64,000 nucleotides of DNA, taken from contig CP136061.1 in the NCBI GenBank assembly GCA_032622095.1, forward strand, positions 265,392,077-265,456,076. The letters run 5' to 3'. Below the pieces are notes generated by a model, which was given only the letters and a program-made list of their open reading frames with translations, was not told where the DNA came from and did not search any database. Positions 25,372 through 36,999 of the stretch are shown here, piece after piece. Within the stretch, counting starts at the first letter, position 1. Every line of letters begins with the position of its first letter. Both the position numbers and the translations under genes were made by a program. This DNA is from Siphonodentalium dalli. Its lineage: Eukaryota > Mollusca > Scaphopoda > Gadilida > Siphonodentaliidae.

Positions 25372-25680
25372 ACTAATAATATCGATAAGGTGTCACAAGA
25401 AGCTTGTACAGAAAAAATTATTCAAATTGGTTCATATTTGTTAAAGTTATTAAGTCGGACAGAATTTTCTAAGTCAAAATAAGTCGAAAATGAAGTGTAA
25501 TATTACGAAAAACAGTCTGAGCCAATCACTAGCCGCATCATGTAGAAAGGGTATTGTGAGAAGCATGTATACCAAAATTTTTTGAAATCGGTTCATTTTT
25601 GTTAAAGTTATTAAGTGGGACAGAATTTTCTATGTCGAAATAGGTCGAAAATGAGGCGTAACTTTAACAAAAATTTAGCA
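25372..25680 (+). repeat. 161-bp tandem dimer
   Basis: ttaaagttattaagt.ggacagaattttct recurs at 25441 and 25602, with matching flanks (ttcaaattggttcatatttg against tgaaatcggttcatttttg). Confidence 0.85.
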
Positions 25681-25980
25681 TCATTTTTATGTGTAAACAA
25701 TATTTGCTAAGTGGGTGTCTGACCAGGTAACACGTTGTCCAGACGTAGTGAACACCAAACCTGGCACAGCAGAATGACAAAAACAAGTCAAAGTGAAATG
25801 CCGGCAGGTAGACCAGAGGCCTTTTGGAAAAGTCAAATGAGGATAAGAGCAAAAAACGGCTTAAAACATATTTGTCAAAAGAATCGTTCACGCAATACTG
25901 CTGGACACAAAACACACGGGCTATATATGTTGCAATGTCTCCTCTACACAACACTATGCGTGGCAATATTTTAAGTTCCC

Positions 25981-26275
25981 GTCCCGATGACTCAGTAAGT
26001 AAGGCACATGGTACTAAATGGAGGGGGCCTCGATGACCCAGTCAGCAAGGCGCACGAACTCCCACGCGGAAACCACGATGTCCCAGTCATCAACGTGTAT
26101 GACCCTCTTACGGGTTGGATCCCGGTGCCTCAACCGGTAAGGTGCATGGTATTCTCATGGAAGGACCCGGGTGATATAATTAGTAAGTCGTATACAATCT
26201 TATGGAGGGGACCCCGGTGTCCAATATTACTACGGACGCGGCCCCGGTGCTTCAACCAGCAAGGCGCATGGCCAT
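25981..26275 (+). repeat. 45-48 bp minisatellite resembling a tRNA 5' half
   Basis: About six or seven degenerate units start near 25981, 26028, 26076, 26121, 26166, 26211 and 26241 and carry phrases such as ggtgcctcaaccggtaaggt and atgacccagtcagcaaggcg. These resemble the D-arm/A-box part of a tRNA (TGGCTCAACCGGTAAGG pattern). No T-arm is present in the units. Confidence 0.65.
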
Positions 26276-26552
26276 AAACCTTAATTTCTTATCTGGTACC
26301 CAACATAAATCAGTTTGTGGTGTATCTATGACACAAAGGTTTGTCAGCCACCAAGTAGTGTAATTATATATATATAATATCAAATAACATATATGTAGTG
26401 GGGTTGTATATAGTCCAAAGCAATCCCGAAACTCAACACTAGGATGTGATACTAACATAAGATAATAAATTGTTTGTATATTATATTAATAAATGTGTTA
26501 AAGTCTATACATATTAATAATGCCATATAGGCAGTGTGCTTGTTAAAACTAA

Positions 26553-26618
26553 TAACAGGTAGTAAAGTTCCTCAAAGTAGTAACAGGTAGTAAAGTTCCT
26601 CAAAGTAGTAACAGGTAG
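26553..26618 (+). repeat. 28-bp tandem repeat, 2.4 copies
   Basis: Two identical units beginning taacaggtagtaaagttcct and a partial third. Confidence 0.95.
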
Positions 26619-26692
26619 ACTAGTTTAAAGAATTTATAGTTAATAAGTGATGGAAAAATCTAGTTGTTATCGGGTGGTATCTGAATCCAACG

Positions 26693-28668
26693 AGATCGCA
26701 TCGCGCGTATAAATTCCCACATTTTAAATATTTCCGCGCTATCATATATGCGAATTTTACATATTAAATATCGGTATACACAAATTATGGCATCCAGGTG
26801 AGACATAAAAATCTCTTGCGGAAAACAGACGAACACGGACGGACGGGCGGACTGAAATTTTAACATAGGATTTCGCATTCAAATTGATTTATGTCGATAA
26901 AACTCTTATTTTTCAAAATTTCAAGCTGAGACTTCGTGTGACTGCGTGTAATACTCATATAGTCTTAAAATGACACAGTCCAACACGTAATTATGTTTTA
27001 GATGGAAGAAATTAAATTTTTTCGATGCTAAATTTTAACATAGGATTTCCCATTAAAATCGATTTATGTTGATAAAACTCTTATTTTTCAAAATTTTAAG
27101 CTGAGACTTGGTGTGTATGTGTGTAATACTTATATATTCTTAAAATGACAGAGTCTAACACGTAATTATGTTTTTGATGAAGAAAATTAAAATTTTTCGA
27201 TGGTAAATTTCGAGCGATAACGTTGCGTTGAATTGTAAACAAACAATCTTTTATAGCGACGCGTCATATACAAACGCTCATTAAATTATCACTTGATTAA
27301 CCACCGCAGTGCCGTTTTTTGTGACAGAGTGGAGAACGGGTGCTCTGAGCTTCTCCAAAACGCCGCGACGACCATTCCCGTGGGATTTGACCTTTAGATA
27401 GGAAGTTTGGTCTCGATCGGTCAACCCGTTTTCGATTCTGTAAAGTACACACACACACACATATATTTATATACGGAAGTCTCAAAATATATTGGAGACA
27501 ACCTTTTTTTCAAAAGGGCGTATAAAAAAGGGCCTTAACTCATGTAAAAATAATTGGACGGAACCCATATTCGAACTTGGTCTCTATTTTTAACCGGGAA
27601 GCACAAATACCAACATTGGTTCAGATAAAATAATACCCACTAGAGTTACCGACAAGAAAACAAAATGTTAAGAAATAGGCAATTTCTAAGTCGAAAAAGG
27701 ACCGTAGCTCATTTAAAAATAATATGACGGAACACATATTCGAACTTGGTCTGTATATTTTAGCTGGGAAAAACACATACATAATTATGTTCAGATAATC
27801 CAAGCTGGGGTTAACGGTCAGAAACAAGAACAAATTAACAGACAGATGGATGGACAGATAGAGGGACAGACCGATTACGAAATACAACATTTTTTTCTTT
27901 TCAAACAGGCATATAAAAAGCATGTGACTGATCAGAATTACTATTTCTGCAAGAACCATTTTCTCTTTCATGTATATAGGTGTCGATGCCTCAGATTAAA
28001 TGTAGTCACTTTGAAACAAGGAGCATTGCTATAACTTTCAAAACTGGAATCTGGAAATACTAGCTGGAATGCTTTAGAAAGTAGCAAATTGCTAGATGCA
28101 GTTGTGCAAAAACAAAGACAAAATATGCAAGTGAATGAACACAAGGGTGGCTCTTGATTTACAAAATGACACTGTCATCAACAAAATCTAGAGTTAACAC
28201 CCAGTTCAAAATTGTGCATGAAGATCTAGCTGTTTGTTTGATTACAAGGTATGGTGTATATAAATATAAAAATCATATGATAATATATTTTGCAGATTTT
28301 AAATTGTCTATCAGAAAAGCCTCCAAACATTGGCTTGATTCTTCTTTTTCTGCAAAATATAGCAATGTGTCAATACAAGGCCTTCCAGATTTTCTGTATC
28401 ACTATGTCACCAGTATCGTCCCAGGTGAAGATTATTCTTGCTGACATTCACAGTTCAGAAGATAAAGTTGATCCTATCTGAAAGTAGAGGTAACTGTAAA
28501 CAGTATTTAATCCATATAATTCATAAAGTAATTATGGTACAATATAATAACAAGTTACATGTATGGTATGGAGGGGATTCAACAACAAGCTGATAGCTTA
28601 TATGTGTCTTCGCCAGTTATGGTGTGACCGAGCCCACAGCGTGAGTGTGCTTGGACTAAGTGCGATGT
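26693..28668 (+). repeat. 1.97-kb duplicated segment, copy 1
   Basis: Nearly identical to 32412-34388 (offset 5719, then 5720 after a one-base indel near 27687). It holds two related 170-bp blocks (taggatttc.cattaaatc type, 26860-27190), a (CA)n, two units of the gggcc repeat (27490-27880) and short open frames. A frame of 96 codons at 28154-28444 includes a stretch bounded by ttttgcag and caggtgaag, which could be splice sites, but neither frame through it resembles a known protein. Confidence 0.9.
27490..27880 (+). repeat. Degenerate 'GGGCCATAACTC' family, two units
   Basis: gggccttaactcatgtaaaa and ggaccgtagctcatttaaaa begin units that share cccatattcgaacttggtct and gg.tcagata. They end in a gacagatggatggacagata microsatellite. 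Inside the duplicated segment, so repeated near 33210-33600. Confidence 0.8.
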
Positions 28669-28669
28669 C

Positions 28670-29540
28670 AGGGAACTTAAATAACGGGAAGGTTCACTTC
28701 CCATTGGTTCTATTGTAATGCGTACCGCCGCAGCGCCCTCTTGTGGTCGGTAGGTTAAACCGAGAAATGCGTCTATGGATACACTATAGAATTATATAGA
28801 GTTGCTCATTTCTCCCGTCCAAAAATCATTTTAAAACAGCATTTAAACCAAATGTTCCCTATTTTGTCGATATGTCCATAAACAATACGCATTGACCTAC
28901 ACTATATTGAACTTTCTGAGGAAAGTTACTACTAATGTCCAGTTAAAACGATGAAAAGCATCACCCAAATTCGCTGTCAATTTGTATACAACTGAACTTT
29001 TTTTGTTTGTATTTTTTTAGTACTATAATAATATATAACTATACATGCGTATCTGAATTATAATATATGGCATTGACCAGTCATTTATAGAACTTAAATC
29101 AAAATTTAGCCAAATTAGTTTTTTTTTAATTTTATGAACCGGCCATAGGGACATATTATAGGCCTACCAGTCATGCAGTACCACTACCATATTACCATTA
29201 TTCATTACTAATAACTTTACTTGCAGTTCTACCATCCCAATTATCTTAAGTCCATTTACCAGGCTGGAAACTGGATAGATCAATCATGAACTAATATAAT
29301 AGAGTATATATAACTAATATAGGCCTATTATTACTAGTAAGTCTATTATTAACCAAGTGCTACACTTCAAAGTCCAGCTGACACACTGGAAAACTTTTAC
29401 ATATCTCATGTCATTAAATTGACTCAAAATAATTCCTCAAAATGATCTAGGTCTAGTCAGGCATTGCTCACAATGATACCATTTTAGATTATACAACATT
29501 TTATTCAATGCACATGTATGAAGATCAGAAAACCAAATTA
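28670..29540. other. No gene seen; one CTCF-like site
   Basis: AT-rich, apparently single-copy. At 28731-28748 the sequence cagcgccctcttgtggtc is, on the minus strand, one mismatch from the vertebrate/insect CTCF core CCASYAGRKGGC. Confidence 0.4.
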
Positions 29541-29679
29541 TTTTTAAGCATTTATATCTCAATTACGCTTAAGCGTATTTCAAATATGTAGGAGGCGTAA
29601 TTCATATTTAATATCTTATTAATATTACGCTTAAGTGTAATTCAGATTTCCATTACACTTAAGCCTAATGGAATTTGGC
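29540..29679. repeat. CTTAAG palindrome relic
   Basis: tacgcttaagcgta, ttacgcttaagtgtaa and ttacacttaagcc recur with shared spacing; same motif style as the MITE at 30772-31058. Confidence 0.5.
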
Positions 29680-29961
29680 ATCCCACCCAGGGAAGGATCC
29701 AGGGCTCTTTTGATACCTGTTACAGGTTTGGGCGCCCAAACTCTGGTGGCCTAAATGTCCCCAAATTGCAAGTGGATAGTTTTATTAAAGCTGAATTTTC
29801 TATATTTTGAAGGAAATCTTCTATTATAATTCAACAACATGCAATGCAAATCATCAATATACAGTTGATATAGAGCCTTTATTTGCTTAATCAAGTGTCC
29901 AGTGAGAAATATTTTAACGCATTCATGACTGGGGCTTCTTGAAATTTTGCAAAAATCCTGT

Positions 29962-30032
29962 GCCAATGCATTCTCTTATATAAATGAGTCTCCCATCTAA
30001 GGAGCCTCGCATATATAAGATAATACATTGGC
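29962..30032. repeat. 71-nt hairpin module, diverged copy
   Basis: It begins gccaatgcattctcttatat and ends atatataagataatacattg+gc, the same module as at 51183-51251, with changes in the stem and loop. It lies within the hAT-like MITE, not in the piggyBac-like context of the other copies. A half-arm copy (gccagtgcattttcttatgc) follows at 30052. Confidence 0.85.
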
Positions 30033-30094
30033 CTTTATCTTGACCTTGTAAGCCAGTGCATTTTCTTATGCGGGATCTTTAATGCTGCACCTAA

Positions 30095-30116
30095 GGGAGG
30101 GGGGTGACCCCCTCCC
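30095..30116. repeat. GC-rich hairpin in the hAT-like MITE
   Basis: gggaggggg and ccccctccc pair across gtga. Further palindromic text (gatatgccttcggcatatc) follows at 30151-30169. Confidence 0.8.
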
Positions 30117-30771
30117 GTATCTACCCCCATCTCGGGGCTACGACCCTCGGGATATGCCTTCGGCATATCATGGTCCCAAAACAGGTGTCCCCAAAAAATC
30201 CCTGGATCCATCCCTGATCCCACCACACAATTATGGATTTATAGATTTACCGTACACTATAAGTGCAAATGAAATGCACTTCTTGACTTAACCATAATTA
30301 AATTAGATTAAGTTACCACCCCCGTGTATTTTTTTTATTTATATATTATTTTTATATAAAATAATATAATAAAATTTAAAACAAAATTCCCTGATTCCTG
30401 TGATGGAATCGCGCATGTTGATTGTCATTACTGAAAATTTGAATTTTGTCTCCCATAACTCCCATTTTGCATTTTGATAAAAAAAATTACTATGAATACA
30501 TGTACCGGTGCAATAGCATTACATTAAATTAAATAAGTATATTGTAAATGATGAAATACTCCCAAATGACAGATGTCAATCTACACTTATTAAGCATACC
30601 ATTATTTGAAGGGTAATTAATGCCCAATATGTCATTATATGATATATATCAATGAATTTATAGTGAAAGACTAATAGTACATACAGAAACTAGAACAAAA
30701 TGCTATAAAAAAAAAACTTGATCAATACATTTTTACAAATGTCAAATTAAGTGGATTCCAAGGACCCATGC

Positions 30772-31058
30772 TGGGAAGCCAAATTGACATTTAATAAATA
30801 ATTGAGCTTAAGCACAATAAGGAATCTTCTTATTGCGCTTAAGCGCAATAAGGAATATTCTTATTGCGCTTAAGCGCAATTAGATCTTCCCTTATTGCGC
30901 TTAAGCGCAATTAGCTCTTTTTGCGCTTAAGCGCAATAAGAATATTCTTATAAGCGCAATAAGACTATAAGAGATTCCTTGCGCAATAAGAGATTCCTTA
31001 AGGGATTCTTTATTGGGCTTAAGCTCAATTATTTATTAAATGTCAATTTGGCTTCCCA
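30772..31058. mobile_element. 287-bp MITE with 42-bp TIRs and nested TTGCGCTTAAGCGCAA palindromes
   Basis: The ends tgggaagccaaattgacatt... and their reverse complement are identical for 42 bases and nearly so for 49. Inside, the 16-base palindrome ttgcgcttaagcgcaa or a variant recurs several times with ataagga spacers, so the element can fold on itself at several levels. No coding capacity. A TSD is not clear; catgc stands outside both ends but is not exactly placed. Confidence 0.88.
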
Positions 31059-31060
31059 TA

Positions 31061-32315
31061 CCATGCATGCCATGATAGGGCAATCATTTAAAATATTTTA
31101 CATATAATAAGAGAAATTGCTGCACAACAGATCAACAGTTAATCAACTTAATCATTAATGTGTCATATGAATTAATATGTTGTGCAAATATCAAGGTGTG
31201 AGGGGATGAATATACTGACTGAGTTACAAGATATCAAATATGACATTTCCTATTAATGCGATGCCCATGTAACAATGACAAATTTGACTAAGTTGACCAT
31301 ACCGGTAGGCTGTACTGCATGAAAGAATCAACATATTTGGGGGGGGGGGGGGGGGGACATGTTCTCCAGCTGAGAATATCACCATATAATTTGACATGGC
31401 CTAATTTTCTGATTGGACAATTGAACACATAACTTTAGAAATGCTCTATTGCAACTGCATGCAGATAATATGAATTGTGCTGATTTGGGGAACACTACCA
31501 TGTAAAAGTGGAAGATTCAGGTTGAATAAATACAAATGGAGTGCCCATCTGAATTTGATGACATTTTTTTTAGGTACAAAAATGTCTATAACTCAAACAA
31601 TAATTAGCCTATTAACTAAACTGAAAAAAAAAGGTTTTCAGATTTGTGATCCCAATAGATGAGTTCTACAAATAAGACAAAAAGTGAAAGGTCGAATTTG
31701 AAATTTCCATGTACTAAACCAATAGTCACAGTACCACATATGCAGGCACACTGCGCCCACACACACGCTGACACAGACTGCAGACAAATTTAAAGACAAC
31801 GTAAAAATGTAAACAAAAATAAAAGTTAAAAACATTCTTTAAAAGTTGCAACAAAACAAAAATAACAACTGTAGTACGCAAGGATTGAATATAAACGACG
31901 TATTTTCTCAGTTATAAAAGTGGCTGGGTAGTTTTCCTTGCTTTTGGTTGAGAATGTTGACCAAAAACGATGTACCAGTATTTCCATTCAGCCTGAGTCG
32001 TATTCGTCGGAATTTGACACTGACAGACCGATTAAAATAAATCAGAATAAAGTCAACAACCGTTATTAAAATGAAATAAACGTAACAATCCCCAAGATTA
32101 ATATTCGGTGAATATATAGATCACTTCAGTTTACCTCTACAGGCTCTAAGTGGCCGGTGAGTCATTTGATACAAAAAACATTCATTCGATTTCTGTATTC
32201 CTCGTGTATTTACCATTTCAAATACGGCGCCTGTCCTACCAGGAGGATCGATAACTCTACCAAGACGATTACACAAATATGATTGGGTGAGCCATCCTGT
32301 TATTTATGATCCTTG
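31061..32315. other. No gene seen; poly-G run
   Basis: A run of 18 G at 31339-31356. Short frames of 61-65 codons show nothing recognisable. Confidence 0.4.
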
Positions 32316-32415
32316 GCGATGTATTCCAGACAATTTGATGTTCACAGTTGGCTTTATTTTTATTTTTTTCACGTAGTGGGCTCGTTCAATAGGTGTGACT
32401 AAGTGAGACTAAGAT
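32316..32415 (+). repeat. 100-bp direct repeat, left of copied segment
   Basis: From gcgatgtattccagacaatt to gtgagactaagat, identical to 34382-34481 as far as I can read (constant offset 2,066). Confidence 0.9.
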
Positions 32416-34388
32416 CGCATCGCGCGTATAAATTCCCACATTTTAAATATTTCCGCGCTATCATATATGCGAATTTTACATATTAAATATCGGTATACAC
32501 AAATTATGGCATCCAGGTGAGACATAAAAATCTCTTGCGGAAAACAGACGAACACGGACGGACGGGCGGACTGAAATTTTAACATAGGATTTCGCATTCA
32601 AATTGATTTATGTCGATAAAACTCTTATTTTTCAAAATTTCAAGCTGAGACTTCGTGTGACTGCGTGTAATACTCATATAGTCTTAAAATGACACAGTCC
32701 AACACGTAATTATGTTTTAGATGGAAGAAATTAAATTTTTTCGATGCTAAATTTTAACATAGGATTTCCCATTAAAATCGATTTATGTTGATAAAACTCT
32801 TATTTTTCAAAATTTTAAGCTGAGACTTGGTGTGTATGTGTGTAATACTTATATATTCTTAAAATGACAGAGTCTAACACGTAATTATGTTTTTGATGAA
32901 GAAAATTAAAATTTTTCGATGGTAAATTTCGAGCGATAACGTTGCGTTGAATTGTAAACAAACAATCTTTTATAGCGACGCGTCATATACAAACGCTCAT
33001 TAAATTATCACTTGATTAACCACCGCAGTGCCGTTTTTTGTGACAGAGTGGAGAACGGGTGCTCTGAGCTTCTCCAAAACGCCGCGACGACCATTCCCGT
33101 GGGATTTGACCTTTAGATAGGAAGTTTGGTCTCGATCGGTCAACCCGTTTTCGATTCTGTAAAGTACACACACACACACATATATTTATATACGGAAGTC
33201 TCAAAATATATTGGAGACAACCTTTTTTTCAAAAGGGCGTATAAAAAAGGGCCTTAACTCATGTAAAAATAATTGGACGGAACCCATATTCGAACTTGGT
33301 CTCTATTTTTAACCGGGAAGCACAAATACCAACATTGGTTCAGATAAAATAATACCCACTAGAGTTACCGACAAGAAAACAAAATGTTAAGAAATTAGGC
33401 AATTTCTAAGTCGAAAAAGGACCGTAGCTCATTTAAAAATAATATGACGGAACACATATTCGAACTTGGTCTGTATATTTTAGCTGGGAAAAACACATAC
33501 ATAATTATGTTCAGATAATCCAAGCTGGGGTTAACGGTCAGAAACAAGAACAAATTAACAGACAGATGGATGGACAGATAGAGGGACAGACCGATTACGA
33601 AATACAACATTTTTTTCTTTTCAAACAGGCATATAAAAAGCATGTGACTGATCAGAATTACTATTTCTGCAAGAACCATTTTCTCTTTCATGTATATAGG
33701 TGTCGATGCCTCAGATTAAATGTAGTCACTTTGAAACAAGGAGCATTGCTATAACTTTCAAAACTGGAATCTGGAAATACTAGCTGGAATGCTTTAGAAA
33801 GTAGCAAATTGCTAGATGCAGTTGTGCAAAAACAAAGACAATATATGCAAGTGAATGAACACAAGGGTGGCTCTTGATTTACAAAATGACACTGTCATCA
33901 ACAAAATCTAGAGTTAACACCCAGTTCAAAATTGTGCATGAAGATCTAGCTGTTTGTTTGATTACAAGGTATGGTGTATATAAATATAAAAATCATATGA
34001 TAATATATTTTGCAGATTTTAAATTGTCTATCAGAAAAGCCTCCAAACATTGGCTTGATTCTTCTTTTTCTGCAAAATATAGCAATGTGTCAATACAAGG
34101 CCTTCCAGATTTTCTGTATCACTATGTCACCAGTATCGTCCCAGGTGAAGATTATTCTTGCTGACATTCACAGTTCAGAAGATAAAGTTGATCCTATCTG
34201 AAAGTAGAGGTAACTGTAAACAGTATTTAATCCATATAATTCATAAAGTAATTATGGTACAATATAATAACAAGTTACATGTATGGTATGGAGGGGATTC
34301 AACAACAAGCTGATAGCTTATATGTGTCTTCGCCAGTTATGGTGTGACCGAGCCCACAGCGTGAGTGTGCTTGGACTAAGTGCGATGT
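32412..34388 (+). repeat. 1.97-kb duplicated segment, copy 2
   Basis: Copy of 26693-28668 with only a few differences (one inserted t near 33394; aaaata to atata near 33841). It overlaps its flanking 100-bp direct repeats by agat at the left and gcgatgt at the right, so both junctions have microhomology with the source. Confidence 0.92.
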
Positions 34389-34481
34389 ATTCCAGACAAT
34401 TTGATGTTCACAGTTGGCTTTATTTTTATTTTTTTCACGTAGTGGGCTCGTTCAATAGGTGTGACTAAGTGAGACTAAGAT
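34382..34481 (+). repeat. 100-bp direct repeat, right of copied segment
   Basis: Second copy of 32316-32415. After it the sequence diverges at tttggtatttg, whereas after the left copy it runs into cgcatcgcgcg. Confidence 0.9.
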
Positions 34482-35139
34482 TTGGTATTTGTAATACAGT
34501 TGGTATTAGAAAAATTGATATCAGACCAATGGGAGAAAAAGGGAGAATTAGATAGTAATGTTTCAGATAGAAGATAATTTGAAGATATGTGGATAATCTG
34601 ATGTAGATATAATGATTTTGATGAGCTGGCCTATAGCCATAACTATGATATATAAACTTCACAATAAATAACAAATAAAAGGCTGCTTGGCCACATGACA
34701 AAAGTGGCTTAAAATTTGTTTGGCAGGTGGCTTTTTACACACTTACACACATTTATTTAGAAAAAACAATTTTAAAACTGATTTCATCATGAGGGGTCTA
34801 AATACCATGACAAAGCAGGACTTGGTTGTCACAAAACCATGGTTAACTGTATTAGAACCAGCTTCCCAATTGTTGGTCTGCCTATGATGTTGAATTTGCT
34901 ATGTACATTACTGGTTTGGCTCAATTTTGGACCCCTACAATATCTGAACATTAAAGTTACTCATCCCGACACAATGGTCCCCATATCATCAGATTCCAAC
35001 AATAACACAAATTTTTGAAATGCTGCTTCAGAATTGATTTATTGCCTGAAAATAATGCTAACAACAGTCAACTATAGTATGAGAGTCATTGTATTTAATT
35101 AATGTATAAGAATGATGGCGTGTGTTGTTAATTTGGATT
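34482..35139. other. No gene seen
   Basis: AT-rich DNA without clear repeats or domains. Confidence 0.4.
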
Positions 35140-35235
35140 AATATTCATAAAAAAATAACTACTTTGAGCAAGATTATTCTCAATTTCTATTTGATCACCT
35201 TACTGGGGTGTTTCATATCACTTTAACCACTTTTA
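35140..35235 (-). repeat. Dispersed repeat, relative of 12030-12165
   Basis: actttgagcaaga.tattct and gtttca.atcactttaacc in the same order and spacing as the reverse complement of 12062-12140. Confidence 0.55.
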
Positions 35236-35919
35236 TTGACAGATTTTGTACACATGTCATTGGTATTTTTGGTAAAAATTATGCAAATTGGAAGAAAGGC
35301 GTAGCATAAATCGGAAATACGACAAATCCTTGAGTACAGGCTAACACACTGTGAATATGTATGCTATTACCTCACCATGGCATGTTGATCATTAGTATGA
35401 CCAGAGGATGTCTTTTGACATTATCCTGACATTGTACAAAACATGATTTACTTGACTATTTTTCTTTGATAGTTATTGAGAACCGGCACTCATACATGGT
35501 GTGTACAGCTAGAAAATCATAAGTTTGCTAAATCATTGAAGAAATAAAAAAAGTGATGAGATTCTGCATGTGTGAATCAAAGTTGATAAACAATCTACTG
35601 TAACAGAAGCCAATGATAATGTATAATAACTCTAAAATACAGATAGCTTAGAATATGATGAGTTTTAGTGTGTATTTCCTCATTAAATTATCTGTAACAG
35701 CAATGGTAGTATACTCGAGTTGCCTTATATTAATGTCTTAGTATTAAAACAAAAGAAAACATTACTTGAAGCAGTCTGCGTGAATGTCCTGGTAAATGCC
35801 ATAATTGGTCAAATTTGGACTCGAGAAGTAAATATATGTTTAGGAGATTTACTGATAGCATGTCCATTTTTCGCAAGTTGTTATTTATTATTTGATTGCC
35901 GAAAGTGCCAATAATACAA

Positions 35920-36210
35920 TGAATTCAAAAGTCAAACCCATATTCGAACTCTATCTGTATTTTGGGCTGAGAAATTCACATAGCAAATTTGGTTCCATCC
36001 AGATAAAAAATGTTTGAATTAAGGCAGCATGCGTCAATTCTAAGTCGAAAAAGGGCCATAATTCTGAAGAAAAAAAAGACTCAGGTCAAACCAATATTTT
36101 AACTCGATCTGTATTTTGGCCTGAGAAACCCATATACAAAATTTGGATCCGTTCGGATTTAAAATATTTGAGTTATTGCATGATGCGTAAAGTGTCTACA
36201 AACAGACGGA
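35920..36210 (+). repeat. Degenerate 'GGGCCATAACTC' family
   Basis: Two units share attcgaactctatctgtatt or aactcgatctgtattttggc, cataccaaatttgg and a pyrimidine/purine tail. It ends in acagacggacagacg. Confidence 0.8.
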
Positions 36211-36479
36211 CAGACGAACGAATGACGAGTGGTCAATCCGGACGTCGACACTGTGGTATGGGTACACATAAAAATGGAATCCGCCAACAAAAATGTATGA
36301 CCATTTATCACATTGAGTTCTGGCATTGTTTATATAGTCAGTACCACAATATGGTGGCATGTAAGCAGTCTGTTTGAAAAGATAATGGAAATCCTAACGG
36401 ATGTATATCTCTATATCTCTAATGAAATTAGTTTCTGTTTTGAAGGGATTCCTTCCATTTAATTGGAGGGCGGTGCAGA

Positions 36480-36990
36480 CTATGCACGATTCATTGGTTA
36501 TTGGCATAGCAGATCACTTCACAGATCCAACCAAAGCTGCGACCTGTAGCCCGTGCAAAGGGATTTAGTCATGCAAAGAATAAAATCCAAGATGGCTGCT
36601 GGTGGCCATGTTTTTTGGTCGAACCTACCCCAAAATGACTCGTTCCCATCTACATGTCAATATTAACATCCATGACAAATTTCATGACGATCAGACAAAC
36701 AGTACGACCTGTAGCCTGTGCTAATGGATTGAAATTTGAAATCCATGATGACCACTGGCAGCCATGTATTTTTGCCGAATGACCCAAAGTGACTTATTCC
36801 CATCTACATGTCAATGTCAAAATCCATGACAAATTTCATAATGATCCAACCAAAGGTACGACCTGTAGCCCATGCTAAAGGAAATTGTTGATGAGTCACT
36901 CACACACACACGCAAACACACACACGGACGACAGATACCAAACCATGGCAATAGCTCAAACTTTACAAAGTAAAGTTGAGCTAAAAAACT
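36480..36990 (+). repeat. AAGATGGC tandem array, three units, with hairpin end
   Basis: Units read ccaagatggctgctggtggc, ttcccatctacatgtcaat, atgacaaatttcatgatgat and ggtacgacctgtagccc. The block ends in ggaaattgttgat, a (CA)n run and a hairpin agctcaaactttac/gtaaagttgagct at 36955-36986. Confidence 0.85.
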
Positions 36991-36999
36991 GCAAAAATT

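Larger units (their letters stand above)
29688..30216. mobile_element. 529-bp hAT-like MITE, TSD ATCCCACC
   Basis: The left end cagggaaggatccaggg and the right end, reverse-complemented, cagggatggatccaggg, form TIRs. The 8 bases ATCCCACC stand directly outside both ends (29680-29687 and 30217-30224). An 8-bp TSD and CAG-starting TIRs are the known signature of the hAT superfamily. No transposase frame lies inside. The element carries a copy of the 69-71 nt hairpin (29962-30032), a partial arm at 30052-30073 and a GC-rich palindrome at 30095-30116. Confidence 0.92.

Noticed and set aside
28154-28481. Possible exon with ttttgcag and caggtgaag splice-like edges
   Set aside because: Two overlapping frames are open and neither resembles a known protein; splice-like strings are frequent by chance in AT-rich DNA.
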